The position numbers and the translations under genes are program-made. From Mycobacterium montefiorense (GTDB lineage: Bacteria; Actinomycetota; Actinomycetes; Mycobacteriales; Mycobacteriaceae), in the NCBI RefSeq assembly GCF_003112775.1, contig NZ_BFCH01000018.1:496001-560000 (forward strand): DNA of 64,000 nt. Direction: 5' to 3'. Under the pieces are notes generated by a model. The model had not been told where the DNA came from, made no database searches, and worked only from the letters and a program-made list of their open reading frames with translations. Below, in pieces: positions 49,699-62,039 of the stretch (its first letter is position 1; each line of letters starts with the position of its first letter).

Positions 49699-51444
49699 AT
49701 GCTGACCGAAATCCGCATCGACTCCCTGGGTGCGATCAGCTCCGCGGTCGGGGAGTTCGACCGCGGCCTGACCGTGCTGACCGGCGAGACCGGCACCGGC
49801 AAGACGATGGTGGTCACCGGCCTGCACCTGCTCGGCGGTGCGCGCGCCGACGCCAACCGGGTGCGGTCGGGCTCCGAACGTGCGGTCGTCGAAGGCCGTT
49901 TCACCACAACCGATCTCAATGACGCAGTGGTCGCGCAGCTGGATGAGATGCTGGACGCCTCGGGCGGGGAGCGCGACGAGGACGGCAGCGTGATCGCGCT
50001 GCGCTCGGTTAGCCGGGACGGACCGTCGCGAGCCTATCTCGGCGGCCGTAGCGTGCCTGCGAAGTCGTTGGGCGACTTCACGACCGGGCTGCTCACCCTG
50101 CACGGGCAGAACGACCAGCTGCGGCTGATGCGGCCCGAGGAACAACGCGGCGCGCTGGACCGGTTCGCGAAGGCCGGTACCGCGCTGGAGCGCTACCGCA
50201 AACTGCGCGACGCCTGGTTGTCGGCGCGGCGCGAGCTGTTCGACCGCCGCAATCGCATGCGGGAACTCACCCTGGAGGCCGATCGGCTGAGTTTTGCGCT
50301 CAATGAGATCGACGCCGTGGACCCGCAACCCGGTGAGGACGACTCCCTGATCGCCGACGTCGTGCGGCTCTCCGAGCTGGACACGCTGCGCGAAGCCGCG
50401 GCCAGGGCTCGCGCGGCGCTGTCGACCGAAGAACTGTCGGGGGGCAGCGCGGCCGACGGCCTGGGGCGGGCCAGGGCCGCACTGGAATCCACCGACGACG
50501 CCAAGCTGCAGGCGCTGGCCGAACAGATCCGCGTGGCGCAGACCGTGGTCGACGACGCGGCCCAGGAACTCGGCAGCTACTTGGAAGAGTTGCCCGTCGA
50601 TGCCAGCGCGCTGGAGTCAAAGCTGGCCCGCCAAGCCGAGCTGCGGACGCTGACCCGCAAGTACGCCGCGGATATTGACGGGGTGCTGCAGTGGGCGGCC
50701 GAATCACGCGAGCGGCTTGCCCAGCTCGACGTGTCGGAGGAGGGGCTTGCGGCACTGCAGCGCCGCGCCGACGAGCTTGCCGGTGAACTGTCGCAAGCCG
50801 CGGTCGATCTCAGCAAGTGTCGACGCAAGGCGGCCAAGCGGTTGGCGAAAGAGGTGACCACGGAGCTGTCCGGGCTGGCGATGGCGGATGCCGAATTCAC
50901 CATCGAGGTGAGCACCGATGTCACCACCGACACCGACGACCCGGCCGCGCTCGTGCTGGCCTCCGGCGAGCTGGCCCGGGCCGGCAGTGACGGCATCGAC
51001 GAGGTCGAGTTCGGGTTCGCCGCACACCGCGGCATGACGGTGCTGCCCCTGACGAAGAGCGCCTCCGGGGGCGAGCTGTCCCGGGTGATGCTGGCTCTGG
51101 AGGTGGTGCTGGCCGCGTCGGCGGCGGGCACCACGATGGTGTTCGACGAGGTCGACGCCGGCGTCGGGGGCCGTGCCGCCGTCCAGATCGGCCGGCGGCT
51201 GGCGCGGTTGGCGCGCACCCATCAGGTCATCGTGGTTACCCACTTGCCGCAGGTCGCTGCGTACGCCGACGTACATCTGGTGGTGCATCCGGCCGGACCC
51301 AGGGGGACCAGCGTGGTGCGCCGCGTGCTGGACGACGAGCGGGTGGCCGAGCTGGCGCGGATGCTGGCCGGGCTGGGCGAATCCGACAGCGGCCGTGCCC
51401 ACGCCCGGGAGCTCCTCGACGGCGCCCAGAACGATGAGATCTAA
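49699..51444 (+). CDS. recN: DNA repair protein RecN
   Basis: 581-residue SMC-like ATPase for double-strand break repair. Walker A is GETGTGKTMV (residues about 29-38). A long alpha-helical coiled coil occupies about 160-370. The signature and Walker B are ASGGELSRVMLALEVVLA and MVFDEVDAGVGG, followed by the late motif VTHLPQVAAYAD. ATG 49699 begins LTEIRIDSLGAIS, with weak ribosome-binding (gcagcggtg). No LexA/SOS box is seen upstream, so it is probably expressed with nadK. Confidence 0.95.
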   Translation: MLTEIRIDSLGAISSAVGEFDRGLTVLTGETGTGKTMVVTGLHLLGGARADANRVRSGSERAVVEGRFTTTDLNDAVVAQLDEMLDASGGERDEDGSVIALRSVSRDGPSRAYLGGRSVPAKSLGDFTTGLLTLHGQNDQLRLMRPEEQRGALDRFAKAGTALERYRKLRDAWLSARRELFDRRNRMRELTLEADRLSFALNEIDAVDPQPGEDDSLIADVVRLSELDTLREAAARARAALSTEELSGGSAADGLGRARAALESTDDAKLQALAEQIRVAQTVVDDAAQELGSYLEELPVDASALESKLARQAELRTLTRKYAADIDGVLQWAAESRERLAQLDVSEEGLAALQRRADELAGELSQAAVDLSKCRRKAAKRLAKEVTTELSGLAMADAEFTIEVSTDVTTDTDDPAALVLASGELARAGSDGIDEVEFGFAAHRGMTVLPLTKSASGGELSRVMLALEVVLAASAAGTTMVFDEVDAGVGGRAAVQIGRRLARLARTHQVIVVTHLPQVAAYADVHLVVHPAGPRGTSVVRRVLDDERVAELARMLAGLGESDSGRAHARELLDGAQNDEI

Positions 51445-51467
51445 CCGACGGGGACTTTTTATCAGCC

Positions 51468-51493
51468 TGTGACAGATGTGACTCTAGATAACT
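51468..51493 (+). promoter_or_regulatory. Promoter-like motif upstream of steA, shared with parA
   Basis: TGTGACTCTAGATAACT (51477-51493) matches TGTGACTAAAGTTAACT upstream of parA (58061-58077) at 14 of 17 positions. A second TGTGAC at 51468-51473 makes a direct repeat with 3-bp spacing. TAGATA (51485-51490) could be a -10 element. The start codon of steA is 65 bp further on. Confidence 0.45.
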
Positions 51494-51557
51494 TCTGAGG
51501 CAGATGTTACGGCGCGCCTCCACCCCCCAGCCGTTCATCGCGGACAGAATCGCCCCC

Positions 51558-52739
51558 ATGAAGATGTCAGGGCTGCTAACACGCAATGCTTCCCGGCCGG
51601 GTCTGACCGGCACCGCACGGGTGGATCGCAACATCGACCGCCTGCTGCGTCGGGTCTGCCCCGGTGACATCGTCGTGCTCGACGTGCTGGATCTGGATCG
51701 CATCACCGCCGAGGCGTTGGTGGAAGCCGACATCGCCGCCGTCGTCAACGCCTCACCGTCGGTCTCCGGCCGCTACCCGAACATGGGCCCGGAGGTATTG
51801 GTCAACAACGGCGTGACCCTGATCGACGAGACCGGACCGGACATCTTCAAGAAGGTCAAGGACGGCGCCAAGATTCGCCTGCATGAAGGCGGGGTCTACG
51901 CAGGCGAACGTCGGCTGATCCGCGGCACCGAGCGCACCGACCATGACATCGCCGACTTGATGCGCGAAGCTAAGAGCGGCCTGGCCGCCCACCTGGAGGC
52001 GTTCGCCGGCAACACAATTGAGTTCATCAAGAGCGAGAGCCCGCTGCTGATCGACGGAATCGGCATTCCCGACGTCGACCTCGACATGCGCCGCCGCCAC
52101 GTGGTGATCGTCGCCGACGAGGACAGCGCCACCGACGATCTGCGCTCCCTGAAGCCGTTCATCAAGGAGTACCAGCCGGTGCTGATCGGCGTGGGCAGCG
52201 GCGCGGATGTACTGCGCAAGGCGGGCTACCGGCCGCAGCTCATCGTCGGTGACCCCGAGCAGATCAGCACCGAGGCCCTCAAGTGTGGTGCCCACGTGGT
52301 GCTGCCGGCCGACGCCGACGGCCACGCGCCCGGCTTGGAACGCATTCAGGACCTCGGGGTCGGGGCGATGACCTTCCCGGCCGCGGGCTCGGCCGTGGAC
52401 CTGGCTCTACTGCTGGCCGATCATCACGGCGCGGCGCTGCTCGTGACCGCCGGACACACCGCCAACATCGAGACATTCTTCGATCGGACGCGAACCCAGA
52501 GCAACCCGTCGACGTTCCTGACCAGGCTTCGGGTCGGGGAGAAGGTGGTCGACGCCAAGGCGGTCGCCACGCTCTACCGCAACCACATATCGGGTGGTGC
52601 CATCGCGCTGCTGGCGCTGACGATGCTGATCGCCGTGATTGTGGCGCTGTGGGTGTCGCGCACCGACGGCGTGGTGCTGCATTGGATCACCGACTACTGG
52701 AATCACTTCACCCTCTGGATTCAGCACCTGATCACCTAG
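51558..52739 (+). CDS. steA: SteA-like cell-separation protein (TPK-like domain, C-terminal membrane anchor)
   Basis: 393 residues. The main domain resembles thiamine pyrophosphokinase catalytic folds (VVIVADEDSATDDLRSLKPF, then LRKAGYRPQLIVGDPEQIS). A single membrane segment near the C-terminus (GGAIALLALTMLIAVIVALWV, about 343-363) is followed by a short periplasmic tail. Corynebacterial SteA with SteB acts in peptidoglycan hydrolysis at cell separation; the next gene is the SteB counterpart. ATG 51558 is chosen over the upstream frame start because it gives MKMSGLLTRN and the 393-residue length of Rv1697. Thiamine kinase activity is unlikely. Confidence 0.85.
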   Translation: MKMSGLLTRNASRPGLTGTARVDRNIDRLLRRVCPGDIVVLDVLDLDRITAEALVEADIAAVVNASPSVSGRYPNMGPEVLVNNGVTLIDETGPDIFKKVKDGAKIRLHEGGVYAGERRLIRGTERTDHDIADLMREAKSGLAAHLEAFAGNTIEFIKSESPLLIDGIGIPDVDLDMRRRHVVIVADEDSATDDLRSLKPFIKEYQPVLIGVGSGADVLRKAGYRPQLIVGDPEQISTEALKCGAHVVLPADADGHAPGLERIQDLGVGAMTFPAAGSAVDLALLLADHHGAALLVTAGHTANIETFFDRTRTQSNPSTFLTRLRVGEKVVDAKAVATLYRNHISGGAIALLALTMLIAVIVALWVSRTDGVVLHWITDYWNHFTLWIQHLIT

Positions 52740-52760
52740 TCATTGTCAGGACGTGCGCAC

Positions 52761-56224
<3,464 letters not shown>

Positions 56225-56228
<4 letters not shown>

Positions 56229-57169
56229 CAACTGCGCTCACGCTCGATATGCAATTGCAGGGCTATCTTGATCACCTGACCATCGAGCGCGGAGTAGCGG
56301 CCAACACACTCAGCTCCTATCGGCGCGACCTGCGCCGGTACTCGAAGCACCTGGCGGACCGCGGGATTCACGATCTGGCCAAGGTCGCCGAAGACGACGT
56401 CAGCGAGTTTCTGGTGGCGCTGCGCCGCGGCGATCCCGATTCCGGGGTGGTTGGTTTGTCGGCGGTGTCGGCGGCGCGGGCGCTGATCGCGGTGCGCGGC
56501 CTGCACCGATTCGCCGCCGCCGAGGGCCTTGCCGAATTGGATGTCGCGCGTGCGGTGCGGCCGCCGACGCCGGGGCGGCGGCTCCCCAAAAGCCTCACCA
56601 TCGACGAGGTGCTGGCACTGCTGGAGGGCGCAGGCGGTGAGAGCCCGTCGGACGGCCCTCTGACACTGCGCAACCGGGCGCTGCTGGAACTGTTGTATTC
56701 CACCGGAGCGCGGATCTCCGAAGCCGTCGGACTCGACGTCGACGACATCGATACCGAGGCCAGGTCGGTGTTGCTGCGCGGCAAGGGAGGCAAGCAGCGG
56801 CTCGTCCCAATCGGGCGCCCCGCCGTGCAGGCGCTGGATTCCTACCTGGTGCGCGGACGCTCGGAGCTGGCTCGGCGGGGCCGCGGCACGGCGGCCATGT
56901 TCCTCAACGCCCGGGGCGGGCGGCTGTCACGGCAGAGCGCCTGGCAGGTGCTGCAGGACGCCGCCGAGCGTGCCGGGATCACCTCGGGTGTGTCGCCGCA
57001 CATGCTGCGGCACTCGTTTGCCACCCATCTGCTGGAGGGGGGCGCCGACGTGCGGGTCGTGCAGGAGCTACTCGGCCACGCCTCGGTGACGACGACGCAG
57101 ATCTACACGCTGGTCACCGTGCACGCGCTGCGCGAAGTGTGGGCCGGCGCCCACCCCCGCGCCCAATAG
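56225..57169 (+). CDS. xerD: Tyrosine recombinase XerD
   Basis: 314 residues. The N-terminal SAM-like core-binding domain spans about 10-95 ([21 protein letters not shown]) and the catalytic domain about 115-300. Catalytic residues: Arg in [16 protein letters not shown], Lys in KGGKQRLVP, HxxR in [12 protein letters not shown], His in [13 protein letters not shown], and the nucleophile Tyr in the same segment. With XerC it resolves chromosome dimers at dif. ATG 56225 overlaps the NUDIX stop and gives [15 protein letters not shown]. Confidence 0.96.
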
Positions 57170-57261
57170 TTCGGCGCGGCGCTACCGCGACATCGACGCT
57201 AGCGCGACGACACGCCGCAGCGGAGCACGGTGGCGTCGATCTCGGTGATAGGTGACGCGGG

Positions 57262-58020
57262 TCAGCCGAGGTAATCGGATTCCAGCACCAGGTCGGAAAC
57301 CAGTGACTGGTACTCGAGGTGGGCCTTGTGTTCGACCGTGTTCCACAGCTTGCCCTGCTGCTGACGCATGTACTCGCGGTACTTCGGAGCGCCCGGCACC
57401 CTGACGTTGTCGGCGACAGCGATCGAGCCGGTATGCAGCCAGCCCCGATCCGCGATGCTCAACAGGTCGTTCAGGTAAGCGTCCTTGTCGTGGTCGAGGA
57501 AGAGGAAATCGAGTGCACCAGAAGCGAATCCGTGCTCGGCGGCAAGCGCGTCGAGCGTGCGTCCGCCGTCGCCGATGGTGCCGACGACACACGTCACCCG
57601 GTCGGCGACACCGGCATGCGCCCAGATCCGCCGGGCGTTGGCGGCGTTGGCCTCGGCGAGTTCGACGGAAAACACCTTGGCGTTCGGGGCGACCCGCGCG
57701 ATCCGCAGGGCGCCGTAGCCGCAGTAGGTGCCGAGTTCCAGCGCGAGCGCGGGGTTGGCCCGGCGCACGGCGGCGTCGAGCAGCAGCCCCTTCTCGTCGC
57801 CAACGTTGATCAGTAGCGATTTCTCGTACGCGAACTTGTCGATGGTGGCCAGTACGTCGTCGATATCGCCGGCACGGGCGTTGTCGAGGACGTACTCGAT
57901 GGCGGCGGCTTCGCGTCCGTCGCCGATCTGGCCCGTCGTGGTGATGTTGCGTGCGCCGGTGGCCATCCGCAGCACCGACCACCTCAGCAGCGGTATCCGT
58001 CGTTTGAGATCCATAGCCAC
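57262..58020 (-). CDS. SAM-dependent O-methyltransferase (catechol O-methyltransferase-like)
   Basis: 252 residues, cytosolic. The methyltransferase fold shows motif I LELGTYCGYGALRIA (about 94-108), FSVELAEANAANA (acidic loop), and the metal/catalytic region LDFLFLDHDKDAYLNDL with the Asp and Asn residues (VADNVRVPG) typical of COMT-type enzymes. The N-terminus (MAMDLKRRIPLLRW) is basic. Substrate unknown; mycobacterial relatives are annotated as catechol O-methyltransferases. It is the only minus-strand gene between 43 kb and the window end, convergent with xerD (92-bp gap, no clear terminator). Confidence 0.85.
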   Translation of the reverse strand: MAMDLKRRIPLLRWSVLRMATGARNITTTGQIGDGREAAAIEYVLDNARAGDIDDVLATIDKFAYEKSLLINVGDEKGLLLDAAVRRANPALALELGTYCGYGALRIARVAPNAKVFSVELAEANAANARRIWAHAGVADRVTCVVGTIGDGGRTLDALAAEHGFASGALDFLFLDHDKDAYLNDLLSIADRGWLHTGSIAVADNVRVPGAPKYREYMRQQQGKLWNTVEHKAHLEYQSLVSDLVLESDYLG

Positions 58021-58060
58021 CCACGATAGCCGTGCCGAATGTGGGCCCGAATGTTGCTGG

Positions 58061-58077
58061 TGTGACTAAAGTTAACT
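58061..58077 (+). promoter_or_regulatory. Promoter-like motif upstream of parA, shared with steA
   Basis: TGTGACTAAAGTTAACT contains the palindrome AGTTAACT (58070-58077) and matches the steA upstream motif at 51477-51493. A separate -10-like TAGACT (58170-58175) lies between the two possible parA starts. Confidence 0.45.
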
Positions 58078-58128
58078 CTGAATCGTGCTGCGGGCTCTAC
58101 CAGCGATCTCCGCACGTATTCCCTGGTT

Positions 58129-59076
58129 ATGTTGCCTGCGGGTCGCCCTGTTTACCCGCGCGAACCCGTTAGACTTTCCGACGATGTTCACTTTCGCAAC
58201 ACCCCGGGCATGACGACCGACTACCCGGACGGCGCCGTCGAGATCGGCTTGACGGGGCGTCCGCCGCGGGCCATCCCGGAACCGCAGCCGCGCACCTCGC
58301 ACGGCCCAGCCAAGGTGATTGCGATGTGCAACCAAAAGGGTGGCGTCGGGAAAACCACGTCGACGATCAACCTGGGCGCCGCACTCGCCGAGTACGGCCG
58401 ACGGGTGCTGCTGGTGGACATGGATCCGCAGGGCGCGCTGTCCGCGGGCCTCGGCGTTCCGCACTACGAGTTGGAACAGACCATTCACAACGTGCTGGTG
58501 GAGCCGCGGGTGTCGATCGACGACGTGCTGCTGTCCACCCGGGTCAAGCATCTGGACCTGGTGCCCAGCAATATCGACCTGTCGGCCGCCGAGATCCAGC
58601 TGGTCAACGAGGTGGGCCGCGAACAGACGCTGGGCCGGGCGCTGCATCCGGTGCTGGACCGCTACGACTACGTGTTGATCGACTGCCAGCCGTCGCTGGG
58701 CCTGCTCACCGTCAACGGGCTGGCCTGCTCCGACGGCGTCGTCATCCCCACCGAATGCGAATACTTCTCATTGCGCGGCCTGGCGCTGCTCACCGATACC
58801 GTCGACAAGGTGCGCGACCGGCTCAACCCGAAGCTGGAGATCAGCGGCATCCTGCTCACCCGCTACGACCCGCGGACTGTCAACGCCCGCGAGGTGATGG
58901 CCCGTGTCGTGGAACGTTTCGGTGACCTAGTGTTCGACACCGTGATCACCCGGACCGTCCGTTTCCCGGAGACCAGCGTCGCGGGCGAACCCATCACCAC
59001 CTGGGCGCCCAAGTCAACGGGTGCCATCGCCTATCGCGCCCTGGCCCGCGAATTCATCGACCGATTTGGCGCGTGA
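58129..59076 (+). CDS. ParA/Soj family chromosome-partitioning ATPase
   Basis: 315 residues if ATG 58129 is used. The deviant Walker A is KGGVGKTTST, followed by LLVDMDPQGALSAGLG and VLIDCQPSLGLLTVNGL (switch II/Walker B). It is an orphan ParA: no parB follows. Instead it is coupled to scpA and scpB, suggesting a role with condensin loading or segregation. The start is uncertain. 58129 gives the length of Rv1708; ATG 58210 (MTTDYPDGAVE) has a possible promoter TAGACT 35 bp upstream and would give 288 residues. Neither has a good ribosome-binding site. Stop overlaps scpA (GTGA). Confidence 0.88.
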   Translation: MLPAGRPVYPREPVRLSDDVHFRNTPGMTTDYPDGAVEIGLTGRPPRAIPEPQPRTSHGPAKVIAMCNQKGGVGKTTSTINLGAALAEYGRRVLLVDMDPQGALSAGLGVPHYELEQTIHNVLVEPRVSIDDVLLSTRVKHLDLVPSNIDLSAAEIQLVNEVGREQTLGRALHPVLDRYDYVLIDCQPSLGLLTVNGLACSDGVVIPTECEYFSLRGLALLTDTVDKVRDRLNPKLEISGILLTRYDPRTVNAREVMARVVERFGDLVFDTVITRTVRFPETSVAGEPITTWAPKSTGAIAYRALAREFIDRFGA

Positions 59077-59909
59077 ACGACACAGCAAACGGCGAGGCGC
59101 CACCGCAGAACGGCTCCGCGGCTGGTTTCCAAGTCCGCCTCACCAACTTCGAGGGGCCGTTCGACCTGCTGTTGCAGCTGATCTTTGCGCATCGTCTCGA
59201 CGTGACCGAGGTGGCGCTGCATCGGGTCACCGACGACTTCATCGCCTACACCCGCGAAATCGGCTCCCAGCTGGACCTGGAGGAGACCACCGCGTTCCTG
59301 GTGGTCGCTGCGACCCTGCTGGATCTCAAGACGGCCCGGCTGCTGCCGGCAGGCCAGATCGACGACGAAGAAGACCTGGCGCTGCTTGAGGTGCGCGACC
59401 TACTGTTCGCCCGGCTCCTGCAATACCGCGCGTTCAAGCACGTCGCGGAGATGTTCGCCGAGCTGGAAGCCACTGCGTTACGCAGCTACCCGCGCTCGGT
59501 GTCGCTGGAGGACCCGTTCACCGAACTGCTCCCGGAGGTGATGATCGGTGTCGACGCCGAGCGCTTCGCCGAGATCGCCGCGATCGCATTCACCCCGCGG
59601 CCGGTGCCGACGGTATCCATCGGTCACCTGCACCAACTCAACGTCTCGGTTCCCGAACAGGCCCTGAAATTGCTGGGGATGCTCGAGGCGCGGGGCAGCG
59701 GCCAATGGGCCACGTTCTCCGAGCTGGTCGCCGACTGCGAGATGCCGATGGAGATCGTCGGTCGCTTCCTGGCGCTGCTCGAGCTGTATCGGTCCCGGGC
59801 GGTAGCATTCGACCAGTCGGAGCCGCTTGGCGTGCTCCAGATTTCGTGGACCGGCGAGCGTCCGACCACCGAAGCCATGGCGGAAGCCGAGGAGGAGCGG
59901 CGCTCGTGA
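59073..59909 (+). CDS. scpA: Segregation and condensation protein A
   Basis: 278-residue kleisin that bridges the SMC heads. The conserved N-terminal helix bundle is FQVRLTNFEGPFDLLLQLI followed by DVTEVALHRVTDDFI and LDLKTARLLP; the C-terminal winged helix reads FSELVADCEMPMEIVGRFLALLELY. GTG 59073 overlaps the parA stop by 4 bp and the end overlaps scpB by 4 bp, so ParA, ScpA and ScpB are translationally coupled. Confidence 0.95.
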   Translation: MNDTANGEAPPQNGSAAGFQVRLTNFEGPFDLLLQLIFAHRLDVTEVALHRVTDDFIAYTREIGSQLDLEETTAFLVVAATLLDLKTARLLPAGQIDDEEDLALLEVRDLLFARLLQYRAFKHVAEMFAELEATALRSYPRSVSLEDPFTELLPEVMIGVDAERFAEIAAIAFTPRPVPTVSIGHLHQLNVSVPEQALKLLGMLEARGSGQWATFSELVADCEMPMEIVGRFLALLELYRSRAVAFDQSEPLGVLQISWTGERPTTEAMAEAEEERRS

Positions 59910-60613
59910 CCGAAGAATCGCCGGATATCGATCTGGGCATCGACCTCGATATCGGGATCCCGGAGATCGCCGAGGCAGCGCCGATGGAGCCCGAGGAACT
60001 CGGCTCCGTATTGGAGGCCCTGCTGCTGGTGGTCGACACGCCCGTCACCGACGAGGCACTGGCCGCGGCCACGGACCAACCCGTCTACCGCATCGCCGCC
60101 AAACTGCAGGTGATGGCGGAGGAACTCACCCAACGCGACAGCGGTATCGACTTGCGGAAAACCGGCGAGGGGTGGCGGATGTACACCCGCGCCCGGTTCG
60201 CGCCCTACGTGGAGAAGCTGCTGCTGGACGGTGCGCGATCCAAACTCACCCGGGCCGCACTCGAGACCCTGGCCGTGGTGGCATACCGCCAGCCCGTGAC
60301 CCGCGCGCGGGTCAGCGCGGTGCGTGGCGTCAACGTGGACGCGGTGATTCGCACGCTGCTGGCGCGCGGGCTGATCACCGAGGCCGGCGTCGACGAGGAC
60401 AGCGGTGCGGTCACCTTCGCCACCACGGAGCTGTTCCTCGAGCGGTTGGGGCTGGAATCGCTGACGGACCTGCCCGACATCGCACCGCTGCTTCCCGACG
60501 TCGACACGATCGAGGACCTGACCGAATCCCTGGACAGCGAGCCACGTTTCATGAAGTTGGCGGGCGGCTCATCGCCCGAACAGTCGCTGTCGTTCGACGT
60601 GGACCAGGATTGA
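59906..60613 (+). CDS. scpB: Segregation and condensation protein B
   Basis: 235 residues with two winged-helix domains (about 25-110 and 115-195): LGSVLEALLLVVDTPVTDEAL, then LTRAALETLAVVAYRQPVTRARV and VIRTLLARGLITEAG. An acidic N-terminal tail (DIDLGIDLDIGIPEIAE) precedes them. It pairs with ScpA on SMC. GTG 59906 overlaps the scpA TGA; longer upstream frames lie inside scpA. The stop overlaps the next ATG (TGATG). Confidence 0.94.
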   Translation: MTEESPDIDLGIDLDIGIPEIAEAAPMEPEELGSVLEALLLVVDTPVTDEALAAATDQPVYRIAAKLQVMAEELTQRDSGIDLRKTGEGWRMYTRARFAPYVEKLLLDGARSKLTRAALETLAVVAYRQPVTRARVSAVRGVNVDAVIRTLLARGLITEAGVDEDSGAVTFATTELFLERLGLESLTDLPDIAPLLPDVDTIEDLTESLDSEPRFMKLAGGSSPEQSLSFDVDQD

Positions 60614-61356
60614 TGGTCGAAGATCAGGGGATCCGGCTGCAAAAGGTGTTGTCCCAGGCCGGAATTGCATCGCGCCGGGCGGCCGAGAAGCTGATTATCG
60701 ACGGCCGCGTCGAGGTGGACGGGCAGGTGGTGACCGAGCTGGGCACCCGGGTCGATCCCGATACCTCCGTGATCCGCGTGGACGGTGCCAGGATCGTCGT
60801 CGACGAATCCCAGGTGTATTTGGCGCTGAACAAACCGCGGGGGATGCACTCGACGATGTCCGACGATCTTGGCCGTCTGTGCATCGGTGACCTGATCGAG
60901 CGGAAAGTGCGGGGCAACAAGAAGCTCTTTCACGTGGGGCGGTTGGACGCCGACACGGAAGGGCTGATCCTGCTGACCAACGACGGCGAGCTGGCGCACC
61001 GGCTGATGCACCCCTCCCACGAAGTGCCCAAGACGTATCTGGCGACAGTCAGTGGGACTGTGCCACGCGGGGTGGGCAAGAAATTGCGGGCGGGTATCGA
61101 GTTGGAGGATGGTCCGGCGCGCGTCGACGACTTCGCCGTGGTGGATGCGATCCCCGGAAAGACATTGGTGCGCTTGACGTTACACGAAGGACGCAACCGC
61201 ATCGTCCGCCGGATGCTCGCAGCAATGGGATTCCCGGTGGAGGCGCTGGTGCGCACCGAGATCGGTTCGGTATCGCTGGGCAAGCAGCGGCCGGGCAGCA
61301 TCCGGGCATTGCGCCAAGACGAGGTCGGGCAGCTGTACAAAGCGGTGGGCTTGTGA
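60613..61356 (+). CDS. Pseudouridine synthase, RsuA/RluB/E/F family
   Basis: 247 residues. N-terminal S4 domain ([21 protein letters not shown], about 8-28), then the catalytic domain with the Asp motif [17 protein letters not shown] (about 112-128) and the late [19 protein letters not shown]. It modifies rRNA (23S by RluB-type, 16S by RsuA-type); which one cannot be told here, though the scpB-rluB order favours RluB. ATG 60613 overlaps scpB by one base; cmk overlaps its end. Confidence 0.92.
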   Translation: MVEDQGIRLQKVLSQAGIASRRAAEKLIIDGRVEVDGQVVTELGTRVDPDTSVIRVDGARIVVDESQVYLALNKPRGMHSTMSDDLGRLCIGDLIERKVRGNKKLFHVGRLDADTEGLILLTNDGELAHRLMHPSHEVPKTYLATVSGTVPRGVGKKLRAGIELEDGPARVDDFAVVDAIPGKTLVRLTLHEGRNRIVRRMLAAMGFPVEALVRTEIGSVSLGKQRPGSIRALRQDEVGQLYKAVGL

Positions 61357-62039
61357 TGATTGGCGTTGCTGTGGCGATCGACGGCCCCGCGGGAACCGGA
61401 AAGTCTTCGGTGTCAAAAGGATTGGCGCGAGCCCTGGGCGCTCGCTACCTGGACACCGGGGGCATGTACCGGATGGTGACGCTGGCCGTGTTGCGCGACG
61501 GCATCGACCCGGACAACGCCGACGCGGTCGCACGGGTCGCCGAGAGGGTGCAGATGTCGGTGGACTATACGCCCGATGGTGACCGCTATTGTCTGGCCGG
61601 AGAAGATGTCTCGGCCGAGATTCGCGGTGACCAAGTCACCGGTGCCGTATCGGCGGTGTCGTCGGTGCCCGCCGTACGCACCCGGCTTGTCGCGCTGCAA
61701 CGCGAAATGGCTGACGGGCCTGGCAGTGTCGTCGTTGAGGGCCGCGATATCGGGACGGTGGTTTTGCCCGACGCACCGGTGAAGATCTTCTTGACCGCGT
61801 CGGCCGAAACCCGGGCCCGGCGCCGCAACGACCAGTACGTCGCCGCGGGACTGGCCGACGACTACGACGGCGTGCTGGCCGACGTGCGTCGTCGCGATCA
61901 CCTGGATTCCACCCGGGCGGTGTCGCCGCTGCGACCGGCGTCCGACGCGGTGACCGTCGACACCAGCGACATGACCGAGGCGCAGGTGATCGACCATCTA
62001 CTGGAATTGGTCAAGCAGCGAAGCGAGGCAGTGCGGTGA
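61353..62039 (+). CDS. cmk: Cytidylate kinase
   Basis: 228-residue NMP kinase for CMP and dCMP. P-loop [17 protein letters not shown] (about 8-24), YLDTGGMYR (substrate site), [15 protein letters not shown] and the LID-type Arg-rich stretch RARRRNDQ. The start is GTG 61353 (overlapping the previous TGA) or the adjacent ATG 61356. The end overlaps der as GTGA. Confidence 0.95.
   Translation: MMIGVAVAIDGPAGTGKSSVSKGLARALGARYLDTGGMYRMVTLAVLRDGIDPDNADAVARVAERVQMSVDYTPDGDRYCLAGEDVSAEIRGDQVTGAVSAVSSVPAVRTRLVALQREMADGPGSVVVEGRDIGTVVLPDAPVKIFLTASAETRARRRNDQYVAAGLADDYDGVLADVRRRDHLDSTRAVSPLRPASDAVTVDTSDMTEAQVIDHLLELVKQRSEAVR

Noticed and set aside
57182..58024. Overlapping minus-strand frame of 280 codons at the O-methyltransferase locus
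   Set aside because: Arg/Gly-rich shadow in another frame; the methyltransferase frame 57262-58020 has the SAM motifs.
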